Assembly: GCF_964036595.1 (NCBI RefSeq)
Contig: NZ_OZ038523.1
Span: 3,416,501 to 3,480,500, forward strand
Reading direction: 5' to 3'
DNA: 64,000 bases
Origin: Tenacibaculum sp. 190524A05c
GTDB taxonomy: Bacteria > Bacteroidota > Bacteroidia > Flavobacteriales > Flavobacteriaceae
Part shown: one piece after another, positions 1 to 9,204 of the stretch
How the letters are laid out: each line of letters opens with the position of its first letter
How positions within the stretch are numbered: the first letter of the stretch is position 1
The notes under the pieces: generated by a model
What the model was told of the DNA's origin: nothing
Database searches by the model: none
Seen by the model: the letters and a program-made list of their open reading frames with translations, nothing else
Translations under genes and position numbers: made by a program

Positions 1-86
1 TTGTACAAATTTCGAAAAAATAAAAAGGAATCGGCAGACATTCTTATAAAATATGCCTATTCACCAATTATAATTAACAATTAATT

Positions 87-2003
87 ATGTTAAATGTACA
101 CAACCTAACGGTATCTTTTATGGGGACAGATTTGTTCTCTGGAATAACTTTTAAATTAACTAAAGGAGATCGAGTAGGACTGATAGGAAAAAATGGAGCT
201 GGAAAATCTACGTTATTAAAAGTTTTATCGAAAGATATTGAAAGTAGTGGAGGAACTTTAGCATTTGACAAAGACATTAAAATTGGTTTTTTACGTCAGG
301 ATATAGATTTCGTTCAAGGAAGGACTATTCTAGAAGAAGCCTATCAAGCATTTGAAGAGATAAAAGAAATTGAGGGGAAGTTAGAAGGAATTAATCAACA
401 ACTTGCTGAAAGAACTGACTATGAAAGTGAAAGCTATAACCAACTGATAGTCGATTTAAATGAATTAACAGAAAGATACGAGTTATTAGGAGGATATAAT
501 TATCAAGGAAATACCGAGAAAATATTACAAGGATTAGGTTTTAAAAGAGAAGATTTTGATAAACTAACAGATACGTTTTCTGGAGGATGGAGAATGCGAA
601 TCGAGTTAGCTAAATTATTACTTCAAAGCAATGATATTTTATTGCTGGATGAGCCTACTAACCACTTAGATATTGAATCGATTATTTGGTTAGAGAATTT
701 CTTGAAATCTTATCCTGGGGCAATTGTTTTAGTATCGCACGATAAGATGTTTTTAGATAATGTTACAAATCGAACAATAGAGATTTCTTTAGGTCAGATT
801 TATGATTATAAAAAACCATATTCTCAATATTTAGAGCAAAGAGCGGACATAAAAGAAAAACAACTACAAGCTCAGAAAAATCAGGAAAAAGAAATTAAAC
901 GAACCGAGCAACTAATAGAAAAATTTAGGGCAAAGGCAAGTAAAGCTTCGATGGCACAATCTCTTATTAAAAAACTGGATAAAGTTGAACGTATAGAGGT
1001 TGATCAAGATGAAAATGCTGTTATGAATGTTCGTTTTGAAATTTCAAAAGAACCAGGTAAAATTATTGCTGAAGCCGAAAATGTAGCTAAAAGTTATGGA
1101 GATAAAGAAGTGTTACGAGATGTGAACTTAATGATAGAACGTAACGCAAAAGTTGCTTTTGTAGGACAAAACGGACAAGGAAAATCTACCTTAGCTAAAA
1201 TGATGGTAGGAGAGATTCCTTATGAAGGAAATCTTAAATTAGGTCACAATGTAGAAGTTGGATATTTTGCTCAAAATCAATCCGAATACTTACCACCAGA
1301 AAAGACGGTTTTAGAAATAGTTGAAGAAGCTGCAAACGATACAAATAGAGTTCGTGTTCGAGATATGCTAGGTGCTTTTTTATTTAGTGGAGATACTGTT
1401 GAAAAGAAAGCAAAAGTGTTATCAGGAGGAGAACGAAACAGACTAGCTTTATGTAAGTTATTAATGACTCCTTTTAATGTGCTAATCATGGATGAGCCCA
1501 CAAACCACTTAGATATTGCGTCTAAGAATGTTTTGAAAAGAGCATTACAAAACTTCAACGGAACATTAATTTTGGTTTCTCACGACCGTGAGTTTTTACA
1601 AGGTTTAGCGAATAAAGTTTATGGTTTTAAAGATAAAGTAATCAAAGAATACCTTGGAGATATTGATTATTTCTTGGAACAACATAAAATTGATAATTTA
1701 AGAGAAGCTGAAAAACGTACAGTTGTCAAAGAAGAAAAAGATACAAGTAAAAAGGAAGCTTATAAATTATCTAAGGAGCAAGAACGAGAATTAAGAAAGT
1801 TGAAAAATAGATCTTCAAAAATTGAAAACTTAATTGCTGATCTAGAAAAAGAAATTGAAGCTACAGATTTAGAATTAGCACAGAATTATGATGAAGTTTC
1901 TTCTCGACCAAACTTTTTCCAAGAGTATAAAGCCAAGAAGGCTAAAATTGATGATTTAATGTTGGAATGGGAAGAAGTTGAAGAAAAAATAGCAAGTTTT
2001 TAA
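87..2003 (+). CDS. ABC-F family ATPase (Uup/EttA-like ribosome-associated)
   Basis: Soluble protein with two ATP-binding cassettes and no membrane segments, the hallmark of ABC-F proteins, which act on the ribosome (translation factor or antibiotic protection) rather than in transport. Seen: first Walker A GKNGAGKST near residues 34-42, signature SGG near 165, Walker B LLLDEPTNHLD near 185; second Walker A GQNGQGKST near 360, signature LSGGE near 445 and a second DEPTNHLD. Between the cassettes is a charged helical linker (about 240-320). The last 80 residues are Lys/Glu-rich coiled coil, as in Uup. 638 aa is normal for the family. Which ABC-F subgroup it belongs to cannot be decided by eye. 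It ends at a hairpin facing the convergent lipoprotein gene. Confidence 0.93.
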   Translation: MLNVHNLTVSFMGTDLFSGITFKLTKGDRVGLIGKNGAGKSTLLKVLSKDIESSGGTLAFDKDIKIGFLRQDIDFVQGRTILEEAYQAFEEIKEIEGKLEGINQQLAERTDYESESYNQLIVDLNELTERYELLGGYNYQGNTEKILQGLGFKREDFDKLTDTFSGGWRMRIELAKLLLQSNDILLLDEPTNHLDIESIIWLENFLKSYPGAIVLVSHDKMFLDNVTNRTIEISLGQIYDYKKPYSQYLEQRADIKEKQLQAQKNQEKEIKRTEQLIEKFRAKASKASMAQSLIKKLDKVERIEVDQDENAVMNVRFEISKEPGKIIAEAENVAKSYGDKEVLRDVNLMIERNAKVAFVGQNGQGKSTLAKMMVGEIPYEGNLKLGHNVEVGYFAQNQSEYLPPEKTVLEIVEEAANDTNRVRVRDMLGAFLFSGDTVEKKAKVLSGGERNRLALCKLLMTPFNVLIMDEPTNHLDIASKNVLKRALQNFNGTLILVSHDREFLQGLANKVYGFKDKVIKEYLGDIDYFLEQHKIDNLREAEKRTVVKEEKDTSKKEAYKLSKEQERELRKLKNRSSKIENLIADLEKEIEATDLELAQNYDEVSSRPNFFQEYKAKKAKIDDLMLEWEEVEEKIASF

Positions 2004-2013
2004 GAATAAAAAT

Positions 2014-2033
2014 CATCCCGAATTTTCGGGATG
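2014..2033. terminator. Hairpin between convergent genes
   Basis: CATCCCGA and TCGGGATG form an 8-bp stem with a 4-nt loop, between the ABC-F gene and the convergent lipoprotein gene. It has no long T-run, so it may be a REP-like palindrome (CCCGAA..TTCGGG class, also seen at 49042-49057) that doubles as a terminator. Confidence 0.5.
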
Positions 2034-2062
2034 AAATATTTCGCGATGACGTTGATTCTATA

Positions 2063-2611
2063 TTAACATCCATCATCATACATTACCAACCATCCCTTTT
2101 CTTGTTTAATAGTAAAAGGAACTTTTTCCAAGGTGCAATTTGGTTCTACTACAAATTCTACAGTTCCAGAAACAGTAAAATCTTTATTAGTTTTTAGCGT
2201 CATTTTTTGTTTGTAGGTGGTATTTACTCTTACCCAATTTACAAAACCAGCAACAAATGGATGAGGGTCAAATTCTTCATGAGATTTAGGAGTTTCAATC
2301 AAGTTTTTATCTACAGTTATATTGTCATTTTCAGGAATTATAATTCTGAACTTACCCTTAAAATCTTCTTTTGAACTCGGAGAAATGAAATGAGCACCTT
2401 GACTTAAAAATACATCAGTAACAATTGTGTAGGTATCGGAAGAATTTTTTTCTAAACTGAATAAAACAGAATACGGATTTTTTCTGTTTTTAGGTTGATC
2501 CGAAACTTCATAGTTGTAGGAAACCACTTTTTCACTAAATGCAGGTTTGCTTTCTTTTGTTTTACAAGAAAATAGTAAAATGGCAAGAAGGAGTAAAAGT
2601 AACTTATTCAT
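2063..2611 (-). CDS. Lipoprotein with DsbD N-terminal-like domain
   Basis: 182 aa. The N-terminus has a lysine, a hydrophobic stretch and the lipobox LLFSC (Cys16), so an SPII-processed lipoprotein is expected. The rest is beta-rich. Its second half (ending VSGTVEFVVEPNCTLEKVPF) resembles the N-terminal immunoglobulin-like domain of DsbD, where that position holds the active-site cysteine loop; here only one cysteine is at that position and one at the very C-terminus (DDGC). That domain call is from recognition, not a search. It is divergent from the membrane regulator at 2753 and shares its upstream region, which suggests co-regulation. Confidence 0.6.
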   Translation of the reverse strand: MNKLLLLLLAILLFSCKTKESKPAFSEKVVSYNYEVSDQPKNRKNPYSVLFSLEKNSSDTYTIVTDVFLSQGAHFISPSSKEDFKGKFRIIIPENDNITVDKNLIETPKSHEEFDPHPFVAGFVNWVRVNTTYKQKMTLKTNKDFTVSGTVEFVVEPNCTLEKVPFTIKQEKGWLVMYDDGC

Positions 2612-2672
2612 ATTCTTTGTGTTAATTTAATAAATAGTGCTTATTTTGTTTGGTAAAACTAGTTCAAAGTCT

Positions 2673-2738
2673 TGTAGAAAGTGTCAAAAAAGTGTAAAAC
2701 AAGTGTCAAAGGCTGTAAAAAGTCTACAAAAAGTGAGT
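2673..2738 (+). promoter_or_regulatory. Phased direct-repeat operator candidate
   Basis: Copies of TGT(A/C)(A)AAA begin at 2673, 2682, 2693, 2704, 2714, with a weaker one at 2723. Spacing is 9, 11, 11, 10 and 9 bp, about one helical turn. They lie in the divergent promoter region, ending about 15 bp before the ATG of the winged-helix regulator. OmpR-type winged helices bind direct repeats at this kind of spacing, so autoregulation is inferred. Confidence 0.5.
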
Positions 2739-2752
2739 TATTTGTAATACCT

Positions 2753-3592
2753 ATGAACAAATTACTTTTTGGTGTACTTTTTTGCACCCTCTTATTACTT
2801 TCCTGTGAGCAAAAAAAATCTGATTTTTCAGAAAAAGTAAAGGTGTCACTTAGAAATGTCGGGCATCAATTATTGCTTTCTCAAAAAGATTCTACATCAC
2901 TTGTTTTACCTGTGCAGCAATTACAGGAAGATCAGTATAAAATGTCATTCCAAAATAATTTGCAGATAGAACCAAGTGAATTGGTAACCATTATAAATAG
3001 CAATTTTAAAAAGGCAGATTTACCGGCAAAATATAGAGTAGAAGTTAAAAACTGTGCGAGTGAAGAAATAGCTTACAGTTTTGAAATGATTCTTAATGAA
3101 GAAAAGTCAATAATTCCTTGTAGTGGAAGAAATTTACCCAATAGTTGTTATGTGATTACCGTACATTTTACTTCAGAGAAAGGAAAAGGGTTAACCCCAA
3201 TTTATATTTTCGTTTCATTGTTGTTTACTTTGTTAATAGTAATTGTAGTATGGTATCTGAACAAGAAAACCGAAAATCCAAATAGCAAAGATTCAGGAAC
3301 ACAAAAGCTAGGAGCGTTTTTATTTTATCCTGATCAAAATAAATTGGTAAAACAGGCCGTTGAAATACCTTTGTCTAAAAAAGAATGTGAGATACTATCG
3401 ATATTTATTTCAAGGCCAAATGAAATAATAAAACGGGAAGAGCTAACAAAAAAAGTTTGGGAAGATAATGGAGTTTTTGTGGGAAGAAGTTTAGATACGT
3501 ATATTTCGAAAATTCGAAAAAAAATAAAAGAAGATACTTCAATACGATTAACAAATGTCCATGGTGTTGGTTATAAGTTAGAAGTAGATTAG
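2753..3592 (+). CDS. Membrane one-component regulator with C-terminal OmpR-type winged helix
   Basis: 279 aa from the ATG at 2753. An in-frame GTG at 2681 would add 24 basic residues ahead of a perfect signal sequence and run through the repeat operator, so it was not used. Layout: signal peptide with lipobox-like LLLSC (Cys18), an extracytoplasmic domain (about 19-148) with three cysteines, one membrane segment (about 150-170, PIYIFVSLLFTLLIVIVVW), then a cytoplasmic winged helix of the Trans_reg_C family (about 185-279) with the typical end NVHGVGYKLEVD. This is the reverse order of ToxR/CadC, which have the DNA-binding domain first. The sensed signal is unknown; the divergent DsbD-N-like lipoprotein is the obvious candidate target. 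Confidence 0.8.
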   Translation: MNKLLFGVLFCTLLLLSCEQKKSDFSEKVKVSLRNVGHQLLLSQKDSTSLVLPVQQLQEDQYKMSFQNNLQIEPSELVTIINSNFKKADLPAKYRVEVKNCASEEIAYSFEMILNEEKSIIPCSGRNLPNSCYVITVHFTSEKGKGLTPIYIFVSLLFTLLIVIVVWYLNKKTENPNSKDSGTQKLGAFLFYPDQNKLVKQAVEIPLSKKECEILSIFISRPNEIIKREELTKKVWEDNGVFVGRSLDTYISKIRKKIKEDTSIRLTNVHGVGYKLEVD

Positions 3593-3597
3593 CGTGT

Positions 3598-4545
3598 ATG
3601 TTGAGTAATTTACCAGAGTTTAATTTAAATGTAGAAAACCAGCAAATAAGACTTCCTATATTGGAGGAGTGTGATGTTGAGTTATGGATTAAAAGAGAAG
3701 ACAAAATTCATGATCAAATCTCTGGGAATAAATTTAGAAAGTTAAAATACAACATTAAGGAAGCTCAAAAACTACAAAAGAAAACAATACTAACTTTTGG
3801 AGGAGCATATTCTAACCATATTTTAGCTGTTGCTGCAGCAGGAAAACTCAATGGAATTGAAACTATCGGAATCATTAGAGGGGAAGAATTAGCTAAAAAT
3901 TTAGAGAAAACACTTGCTACTAATTCTACATTAGCTCAGGCTAAAGCTTATGGAATGAAATTTGAATTTATTTCTAGAGAGGCCTATCGAAATAAAAACA
4001 CAAGTGAGTTTCTAGATAGTTTAAAACAGAAGTTTGGAGATTTTTATTTAGTTCCAGAAGGAGGAACTAACCAACTGGCAATTAAAGGTTGTGAAGAAAT
4101 CTTAACTATTGAAGATGAAAAATTCGATTATATTTGCGTGGCTGTAGGTACTGGAGGAACAATTTCTGGACTTATTAATTCAATCCAAAATCATCAAGAA
4201 ATATTAGGCTTTCCAGCTTTAAAAGGTGATTTTTTACAGGAAGAGATAAAGCAATTAATAAGAAATCAGAATACTTGGAGTTTGATAAATGAATATCATT
4301 TTGGTGGATACGGGAAATTTAATTCCGAATTAATCCGTTTTATGAATGAATTCAAAGCAGAAACAAAAGTCTTATTAGATCCTATTTATACTGGGAAAAT
4401 GTTGTTTGGTATTTTAGATTTAATTAAAAGAAATAAGTTTTCAAAAGGTGCCAAAATTTTAGCTATTCATACTGGAGGGATTCAAGGTATTGATGGCTTC
4501 AATCAAAAATTAAGGAAAAAACAATTAGACATAATTAGCTTGTAA
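3598..4545 (+). CDS. ACC deaminase / D-cysteine desulfhydrase family PLP enzyme
   Basis: 315 aa, fold-type II PLP enzyme. Seen: the PLP lysine in the SGNKFRKLKY motif (Lys45), the AYSNH motif after it, and a phosphate-binding loop VGTGGT near residue 184. Family members degrade D-cysteine to pyruvate, sulfide and ammonia, or open 1-aminocyclopropane-1-carboxylate; the two cannot be told apart here, but D-cysteine desulfhydrase-like activity fits most bacterial members. It starts 5 bp after the regulator gene and its stop codon abuts the ATG of the glucosaminidase gene, so the three are probably co-transcribed. Confidence 0.85.
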   Translation: MLSNLPEFNLNVENQQIRLPILEECDVELWIKREDKIHDQISGNKFRKLKYNIKEAQKLQKKTILTFGGAYSNHILAVAAAGKLNGIETIGIIRGEELAKNLEKTLATNSTLAQAKAYGMKFEFISREAYRNKNTSEFLDSLKQKFGDFYLVPEGGTNQLAIKGCEEILTIEDEKFDYICVAVGTGGTISGLINSIQNHQEILGFPALKGDFLQEEIKQLIRNQNTWSLINEYHFGGYGKFNSELIRFMNEFKAETKVLLDPIYTGKMLFGILDLIKRNKFSKGAKILAIHTGGIQGIDGFNQKLRKKQLDIISL

Positions 4546-5373
4546 ATGAAGTTGAGAGTAGTAATTTTTAGTGTATTAGTAATGCTTTTATCAAGCTGTG
4601 GTTCAAAAAAGCAAGTGGTAACTCAACCTACACAAAAACCAATTGTAGTAACAGCACCAAGAAAGGATAAAAAGGTTGATATTCCTGAAGTAAAACCAAA
4701 AAAGACTACCAAGAAAACTGTATCAACAATAACAGCTACAACTCAAGAATATATCGAAAAGTTTGCGCCAATTGCAGTAAGAGAAATGCATAAATACAAA
4801 ATTCCGGCAAGTATAACTTTGGCTCAAGGAATTTTGGAATCTGGTAGTGGTAGAAGTCCATTAGCAATTAGATCAAATAATCATTTTGGAATTAAATGCC
4901 ATAAAGGCTGGAAAGGTAAAAGTGTTACTCATGATGATGATGAAATTGGTGAATGTTTTAGAAAGTATCAACATCCTGAAACTTCATATGAAGATCATTC
5001 GCAATTTTTAGTCTCAAGAAAAAGATATGCAGGGTTATTTAGATTAAACCCTACTGACTATAAAGGTTGGGCATATGGATTAAAAAGAGCGGGATATGCA
5101 ACGGATAGAAAATATCCAGTCAAATTAATTGCTTTGATTAAGAAGTATAACTTGGATAAATATGATAGATCAACAAAGACCAAAACGGTTGCTAAAAGTT
5201 ATAAAGAAGAGAAGAATAACAATAAGAAAACAAACTTCTATTACAAGGTAGTAAAAGGAGATACATTATATTCTATCGCTAGAAAATTCAATACTTCGGT
5301 ATCAAAATTAAAAAGCCTAAATAAGCTTCGAAATAATACAATAAGTATCGGTCAAGAATTGATATTAAAATAA
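4546..5373 (+). CDS. GH73-type N-acetylglucosaminidase lipoprotein with LysM
   Basis: 275 aa peptidoglycan hydrolase. Lipobox LLSSC places the acylated cysteine at residue 18, followed by a Pro/Lys-rich linker to about 60. The glucosaminidase domain (about 65-205) shows the catalytic Glu98 in LAQGILESGSG and the family motif NNHFGIKCHKGW. A single LysM (about 231-274, YYKVVKGDTLYSIA...) should bind peptidoglycan. The ATG directly follows the TAA of the upstream gene. A strong terminator follows. Confidence 0.9.
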   Translation: MKLRVVIFSVLVMLLSSCGSKKQVVTQPTQKPIVVTAPRKDKKVDIPEVKPKKTTKKTVSTITATTQEYIEKFAPIAVREMHKYKIPASITLAQGILESGSGRSPLAIRSNNHFGIKCHKGWKGKSVTHDDDEIGECFRKYQHPETSYEDHSQFLVSRKRYAGLFRLNPTDYKGWAYGLKRAGYATDRKYPVKLIALIKKYNLDKYDRSTKTKTVAKSYKEEKNNNKKTNFYYKVVKGDTLYSIARKFNTSVSKLKSLNKLRNNTISIGQELILK

Positions 5374-5376
5374 AAA

Positions 5377-5405
5377 AAAGAGCAGTTTTTACTGCTCTTT
5401 TTTTT
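5377..5405 (+). terminator. Rho-independent terminator after glucosaminidase
   Basis: Stem AAAGAGCAGT / ACTGCTCTTT around a TTTT loop followed by a T-run. Confidence 0.9.
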
Positions 5406-5688
5406 GACGATTAACTTTCCCTTCTTCAATTTTGATTTCTAATTTAACATAGCTAAGAAATCTTTATATCGTTGATATGTTTACTTCAAATTGATGTTCA
5501 AATCTAACATCAACTTTTTTCAAAAAAAAACTAGGATGAGTTATCCTGGATAATCATTTAGGCAAACTCACATAATAATGAGTAAAGTGGTCATTTTCCC
5601 AGTTTTTTGAATATCAGAGAATGAATTACGATTTTTTTTATTGGTTTTTTGGTGATAATTTTACCTAACATTATAATAAAGAAGAAAG
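5406..5688. other. Gene-free stretch before the histidine kinase
   Basis: No coding signal. It holds a second terminator-like hairpin at 5491-5520 (TTGATGTT / AACATCAA, loop 7, then CTTTTTT), a 13-bp palindrome TTATCCTGGATAA at 5541-5553, and several T-runs. No clear TAnnTTTG promoter was found before the kinase. Confidence 0.55.
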
Positions 5689-7920
5689 TTGCAGTACAAG
5701 AAATATATATTCATTTTCCTTTTTTTATCATTTCTGGTTTCTAAAGCTCAATCGGAACCGAAAGCAGAACCTTATTGGTCTAACACTAAGGTTATGGAAT
5801 TAAAAGTAAAGGTTTATGATGAAACAAATAAAAGGTTTATTGAAGATGCTGAGGTAAGTGTAAATTCATTTATAACTACTAAATCTGACAGTCAAGGTAT
5901 TTACAGAGTGAAAGGAAGAGTTCATGACGAATTGGTAGTACGTCACCCTGATTTTGATACAGTTTATCATGTTATCGATTCAGATAAAGACATTAAGGTC
6001 GTTATTAAGAAAATATTAAAAACAAAAAAGAGCTTTTTTGCTAGTGCAAAAAAAAGAGAGTTAAATTACACGCAGTTCATTGACTCTGCAAAATTCTATC
6101 AATATAAAGATATTGACAAAAGTTTAAGTTTTATTGAAAACCTATTAGAATCCGAACAGTCAAAGCAAAGACATGCAAATACATATAAGGTGTTGGCTGA
6201 TATCTATTTACATTGGAAACAATATGACATAGCCATTAGTAATTATCGAATTTCATTACGTATTAATGAAAAAGTAGAAACATTGTTACAGCTAGCTAAA
6301 GCTCAGTATTTAGCAAAAGAGTACGATGATAGTGAAGAAACATATAATGATTTAAAAACAAAAAGCTTAAGTAGTTATGAAAGAGTTCAAGTTTTTCAGG
6401 GATTAGCAGATGTTTTTCTATCAAAGAAAGAGTTTGAAAAAGCTAAAAATAATTATGAAAAAGGATTAGAAATTGCAGAAGAGAAATCTATAAAAGAAGA
6501 AATTCCTGATTTAAATGCTAAAATTGCTAATATTTATGCAAAAGAAGGAAATTTAAGCAAAGCAAATACTGCAATTAATAAAACACTTGAACAAGCTTCC
6601 GAACTTGACGAAGAACCGTCCTTAAAAGTTCAGCAAGAGGTAGCCGATTTTTACAATGAAACAGAGCAGTATGATAATGAAATTAAGTTAAGAAAAGAGA
6701 TACTCGAAAATGTAGATAAAAACGCAAGGAATAATGTTAAGAGAAAGAGAGAATCGATTAAAACAGAAGAGGACGAGATTGAAGAGCCAAAAGACTCATT
6801 AACATCTCAAAAGATGAATTATAAAATTGGAAACGCTTATGTTTTAAAAGAGAACTACGATGAGGCAATCAATTATCTTGAAAAGAGTATAAAAGAAGCT
6901 GACAAGAAAGAGGATTTTGAAGTTAAGAAACATGCTACTCGAAAACTTTCTGAGGTGTATGCAACCGTTGGGTCTTATGTAAAAGCATTAAGAACCTACC
7001 GAGATTTTGTTGAGGTTGTGGATACGCTGTATTTAAAGAAAGAACAAGAAATTTATCAAATACAGAGGTTGAGTAAAAAGATTGCTGAGAATCAAAGTAG
7101 AATCGCGATTCTTGAGAAGGATAAAGAGCTTTCTGAAAGTAAATTAAGTGTTGCTTATAAGGATAAGGAATTAACTGTTGAGAGAAATATTCGCCAACAA
7201 ATCATTATTTATTCTTTATTGTTAGGTTTGGTTTTAATGAGTTTGTTGAGTTACTACTCGCATAGAGCGAATCAGAAGCAAAAATTGGCGAATAACCTTT
7301 TAGCGCTAAAATCAATGAGGTCTCAAATGAACCCGCATTTTATATTCAATGCATTAAATTCTGTAAATAGTTTTATTGCAGTAAATGATGAGAGAAATGC
7401 AAATAGATATTTATCTGAATTTTCCGTATTAATGCGTTCGGTATTGGAAAACTCAGATGAGGATTTTATTCCTTTTACTAAAGAAATTGAATTACTTGAG
7501 CTTTATGTTAAATTAGAACACAATCGTTTTCAAGATAAATTCGAATATAAAATAGATGTTGATGAGTCTATTGATCTAGATGATTATAAGATTCCACCTA
7601 TGTTGTTACAACCTTATATTGAAAATGCAATTTGGCACGGTTTAAGATATAAAAAAGAGAAAGGAAACTTATCGATTTCTATTCAAAACGAAACAGCTGA
7701 TAGTATAAAAATTGTGATTCAAGATAACGGAATTGGAAGAAAGAAATCCATGGAAATGAAAACTAAAAACCAGCTGAAACAGAAGTCTAAAGGAATGAGT
7801 ACGATTAAAAATAGAATAGCTATTCTAAATGATATGTATCAAGATAAAGTGGCTGTACAAATTTCCGATGTATTAGAAGACGGATCAGGAACAAAAGTAG
7901 AAGTAACCCTAAAAAAATAA
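5689..7920 (+). CDS. TPR-containing LytS-type sensor histidine kinase
   Basis: 743 aa, TTG start. The TTG gives a complete signal peptide (about 1-21, ending SKAQS) preceded by purine-rich AAAGAAGAAAG; no ATG would keep it. Layout: a carboxypeptidase-regulatory-like beta domain (about 38-110), TPR repeats (about 120-455), a coiled coil, one membrane segment (about 507-526), a His_kinase (PF06580-type) dimer domain with His550 in MNPHFIFNALNS, and an HATPase domain with DNGIGRKKS and GTKVEV. It should autophosphorylate and pass phosphate to the LytTR regulator 3 bp downstream. Ligand unknown. Confidence 0.9.
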   Translation: MQYKKYIFIFLFLSFLVSKAQSEPKAEPYWSNTKVMELKVKVYDETNKRFIEDAEVSVNSFITTKSDSQGIYRVKGRVHDELVVRHPDFDTVYHVIDSDKDIKVVIKKILKTKKSFFASAKKRELNYTQFIDSAKFYQYKDIDKSLSFIENLLESEQSKQRHANTYKVLADIYLHWKQYDIAISNYRISLRINEKVETLLQLAKAQYLAKEYDDSEETYNDLKTKSLSSYERVQVFQGLADVFLSKKEFEKAKNNYEKGLEIAEEKSIKEEIPDLNAKIANIYAKEGNLSKANTAINKTLEQASELDEEPSLKVQQEVADFYNETEQYDNEIKLRKEILENVDKNARNNVKRKRESIKTEEDEIEEPKDSLTSQKMNYKIGNAYVLKENYDEAINYLEKSIKEADKKEDFEVKKHATRKLSEVYATVGSYVKALRTYRDFVEVVDTLYLKKEQEIYQIQRLSKKIAENQSRIAILEKDKELSESKLSVAYKDKELTVERNIRQQIIIYSLLLGLVLMSLLSYYSHRANQKQKLANNLLALKSMRSQMNPHFIFNALNSVNSFIAVNDERNANRYLSEFSVLMRSVLENSDEDFIPFTKEIELLELYVKLEHNRFQDKFEYKIDVDESIDLDDYKIPPMLLQPYIENAIWHGLRYKKEKGNLSISIQNETADSIKIVIQDNGIGRKKSMEMKTKNQLKQKSKGMSTIKNRIAILNDMYQDKVAVQISDVLEDGSGTKVEVTLKK

Positions 7921-7923
7921 ACT

Positions 7924-8655
7924 ATGAAATTGAGAACTATTATTGTCGAAGATGAACAAATAAGCAGAGAAATATTAAGTAATTATATTGGGAAATATTG
8001 CCCAAATATTGAGCTTTTAGGAGAAGCTAGTAATATTCAGGAAGCTTACGATTTAATTCAAAAACATGAATTAGATTTAGTGTTTTTGGATGTAGAAATG
8101 CCTTTTGGAAACGGTTTCGATTTATTAGAGAAAGTTGAAAACAGAACCTTCGAAACAATTTTTGTAACTGCATACGATCATTATGCAATTGAGGCATTGA
8201 ATAATCAAGCAACTTATTATTTATTAAAACCAATTTCTATCGATGAATTAATCAAGTCAGTTAGTTTGGTTACAGAAATAAAAGAAAAAGAAGATCAACT
8301 TCAGAATACTGTTTTACAACCTAAAACTTCTAAAATAAGTGGTAAAATTACAATTCCATTACAAGATGGTTTTGAAGTTATTAATGTTGAAGAAATTGTT
8401 TTCTGTAAAGCAGATGATAACTATACAGAAATCCACTTAGCAAACGCTAAGAAAGTTGTAAGTAAAACGTTAAAACATTTTGAAGAAGTTCTAAAGGAAT
8501 ATCCTTTTGCTAGAATTCATAAATCATTTTTAGTAAATATAAATGCAATTACGAAGTACAAAAAAGGAAAAGGTGGAAGTGTAGAATTGAATAATGGAAA
8601 AGAAATTTTGGTATCCGCATCTAAAAAAGGTAATTTATTGGCCTATTTTAAATAA
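7924..8655 (+). CDS. LytTR-family response regulator
   Basis: 243 aa. The receiver domain (1-120) has the acidic pair VEDEQ and the phospho-acceptor Asp56 in LVFLDVEMP, with Lys in YYLLKPIS. The LytTR DNA-binding domain (about 140-243) has the typical EIVFCKADDNYTEIHL and RIHKSFLVNINAI stretches. It follows the LytS-type kinase by 3 bp, an unambiguous two-component pair. Targets cannot be read from the sequence. Confidence 0.95.
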   Translation: MKLRTIIVEDEQISREILSNYIGKYCPNIELLGEASNIQEAYDLIQKHELDLVFLDVEMPFGNGFDLLEKVENRTFETIFVTAYDHYAIEALNNQATYYLLKPISIDELIKSVSLVTEIKEKEDQLQNTVLQPKTSKISGKITIPLQDGFEVINVEEIVFCKADDNYTEIHLANAKKVVSKTLKHFEEVLKEYPFARIHKSFLVNINAITKYKKGKGGSVELNNGKEILVSASKKGNLLAYFK

Positions 8656-8661
8656 AATCTA

Positions 8662-9174
8662 ATGCCAATTATAAAACCAGTTAGAGGTAAAGAACCTCAA
8701 ATTCCTGAAGATTGTTTTGTTGCTGAAAATGCTACAATTGTAGGTGAAGTAACCATGGGTAAAGAATGTAGTGTTTGGTTTAATGCAGTTGTTCGTGGTG
8801 ATGTTCATTTTATAAAAATGGGTGATAAAGTAAATGTTCAAGACGGAGCGGTAATTCATGCTACTTATGAAAAATCTCCAACAACTATTGGAAATAACGT
8901 CTCTATCGGTCATAATGCAATAGTTCACGGGTGCACGATTCACGATAATGTTCTTGTAGGAATGGGAAGTATTATTATGGACGATTGTGTTGTTGAAAGT
9001 AATACGATTATTGCAGCAGGAGCAGTTGTTACTAAAAACACAAGAGTTGAAAGTGGTAGTATATATGCTGGAGTTCCTGCAAAGAAAGTAAAAGATATTT
9101 CTCCTGAACTCACTTCAGGTGAAGTAGACAGAATAGCAAATAATTACGTAAAATACGCCAGTTGGTTTAAATAA
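8662..9174 (+). CDS. Gamma-carbonic anhydrase family protein
   Basis: 170 aa left-handed beta-helix made of hexapeptide repeats, with the family motif VWFNAVVRGDVHFIKMGDKVNVQDG split over the expected positions and His-rich metal sites (IHAT, SIGHNAIVHGC). Members include Cam-type carbonic anhydrases and inactive YrdA/PaaY relatives; the metal-ligand histidines look present but catalysis is not certain. It lies 6 bp after the response regulator gene, so it may be in the same transcript, and ends at a bidirectional terminator. Confidence 0.9.
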   Translation: MPIIKPVRGKEPQIPEDCFVAENATIVGEVTMGKECSVWFNAVVRGDVHFIKMGDKVNVQDGAVIHATYEKSPTTIGNNVSIGHNAIVHGCTIHDNVLVGMGSIIMDDCVVESNTIIAAGAVVTKNTRVESGSIYAGVPAKKVKDISPELTSGEVDRIANNYVKYASWFK

Positions 9175-9202
9175 AAAGGTCTGATTTCTCAGACCTTTTT
9201 TT
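9173..9202. terminator. Bidirectional terminator
   Basis: AAAAAGGTCTGA / TCAGACCTTTTT, a 12-bp stem with TTTC loop, between the carbonic anhydrase gene (+) and the coiled-coil gene (-). T-runs on both strands. Confidence 0.93.
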
Positions 9203-9204
9203 AT

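Noticed and set aside
2681..2752. Upstream GTG start for the winged-helix regulator
   Set aside because: It would translate the phased repeats into a Lys-rich leader in front of a normal signal sequence.
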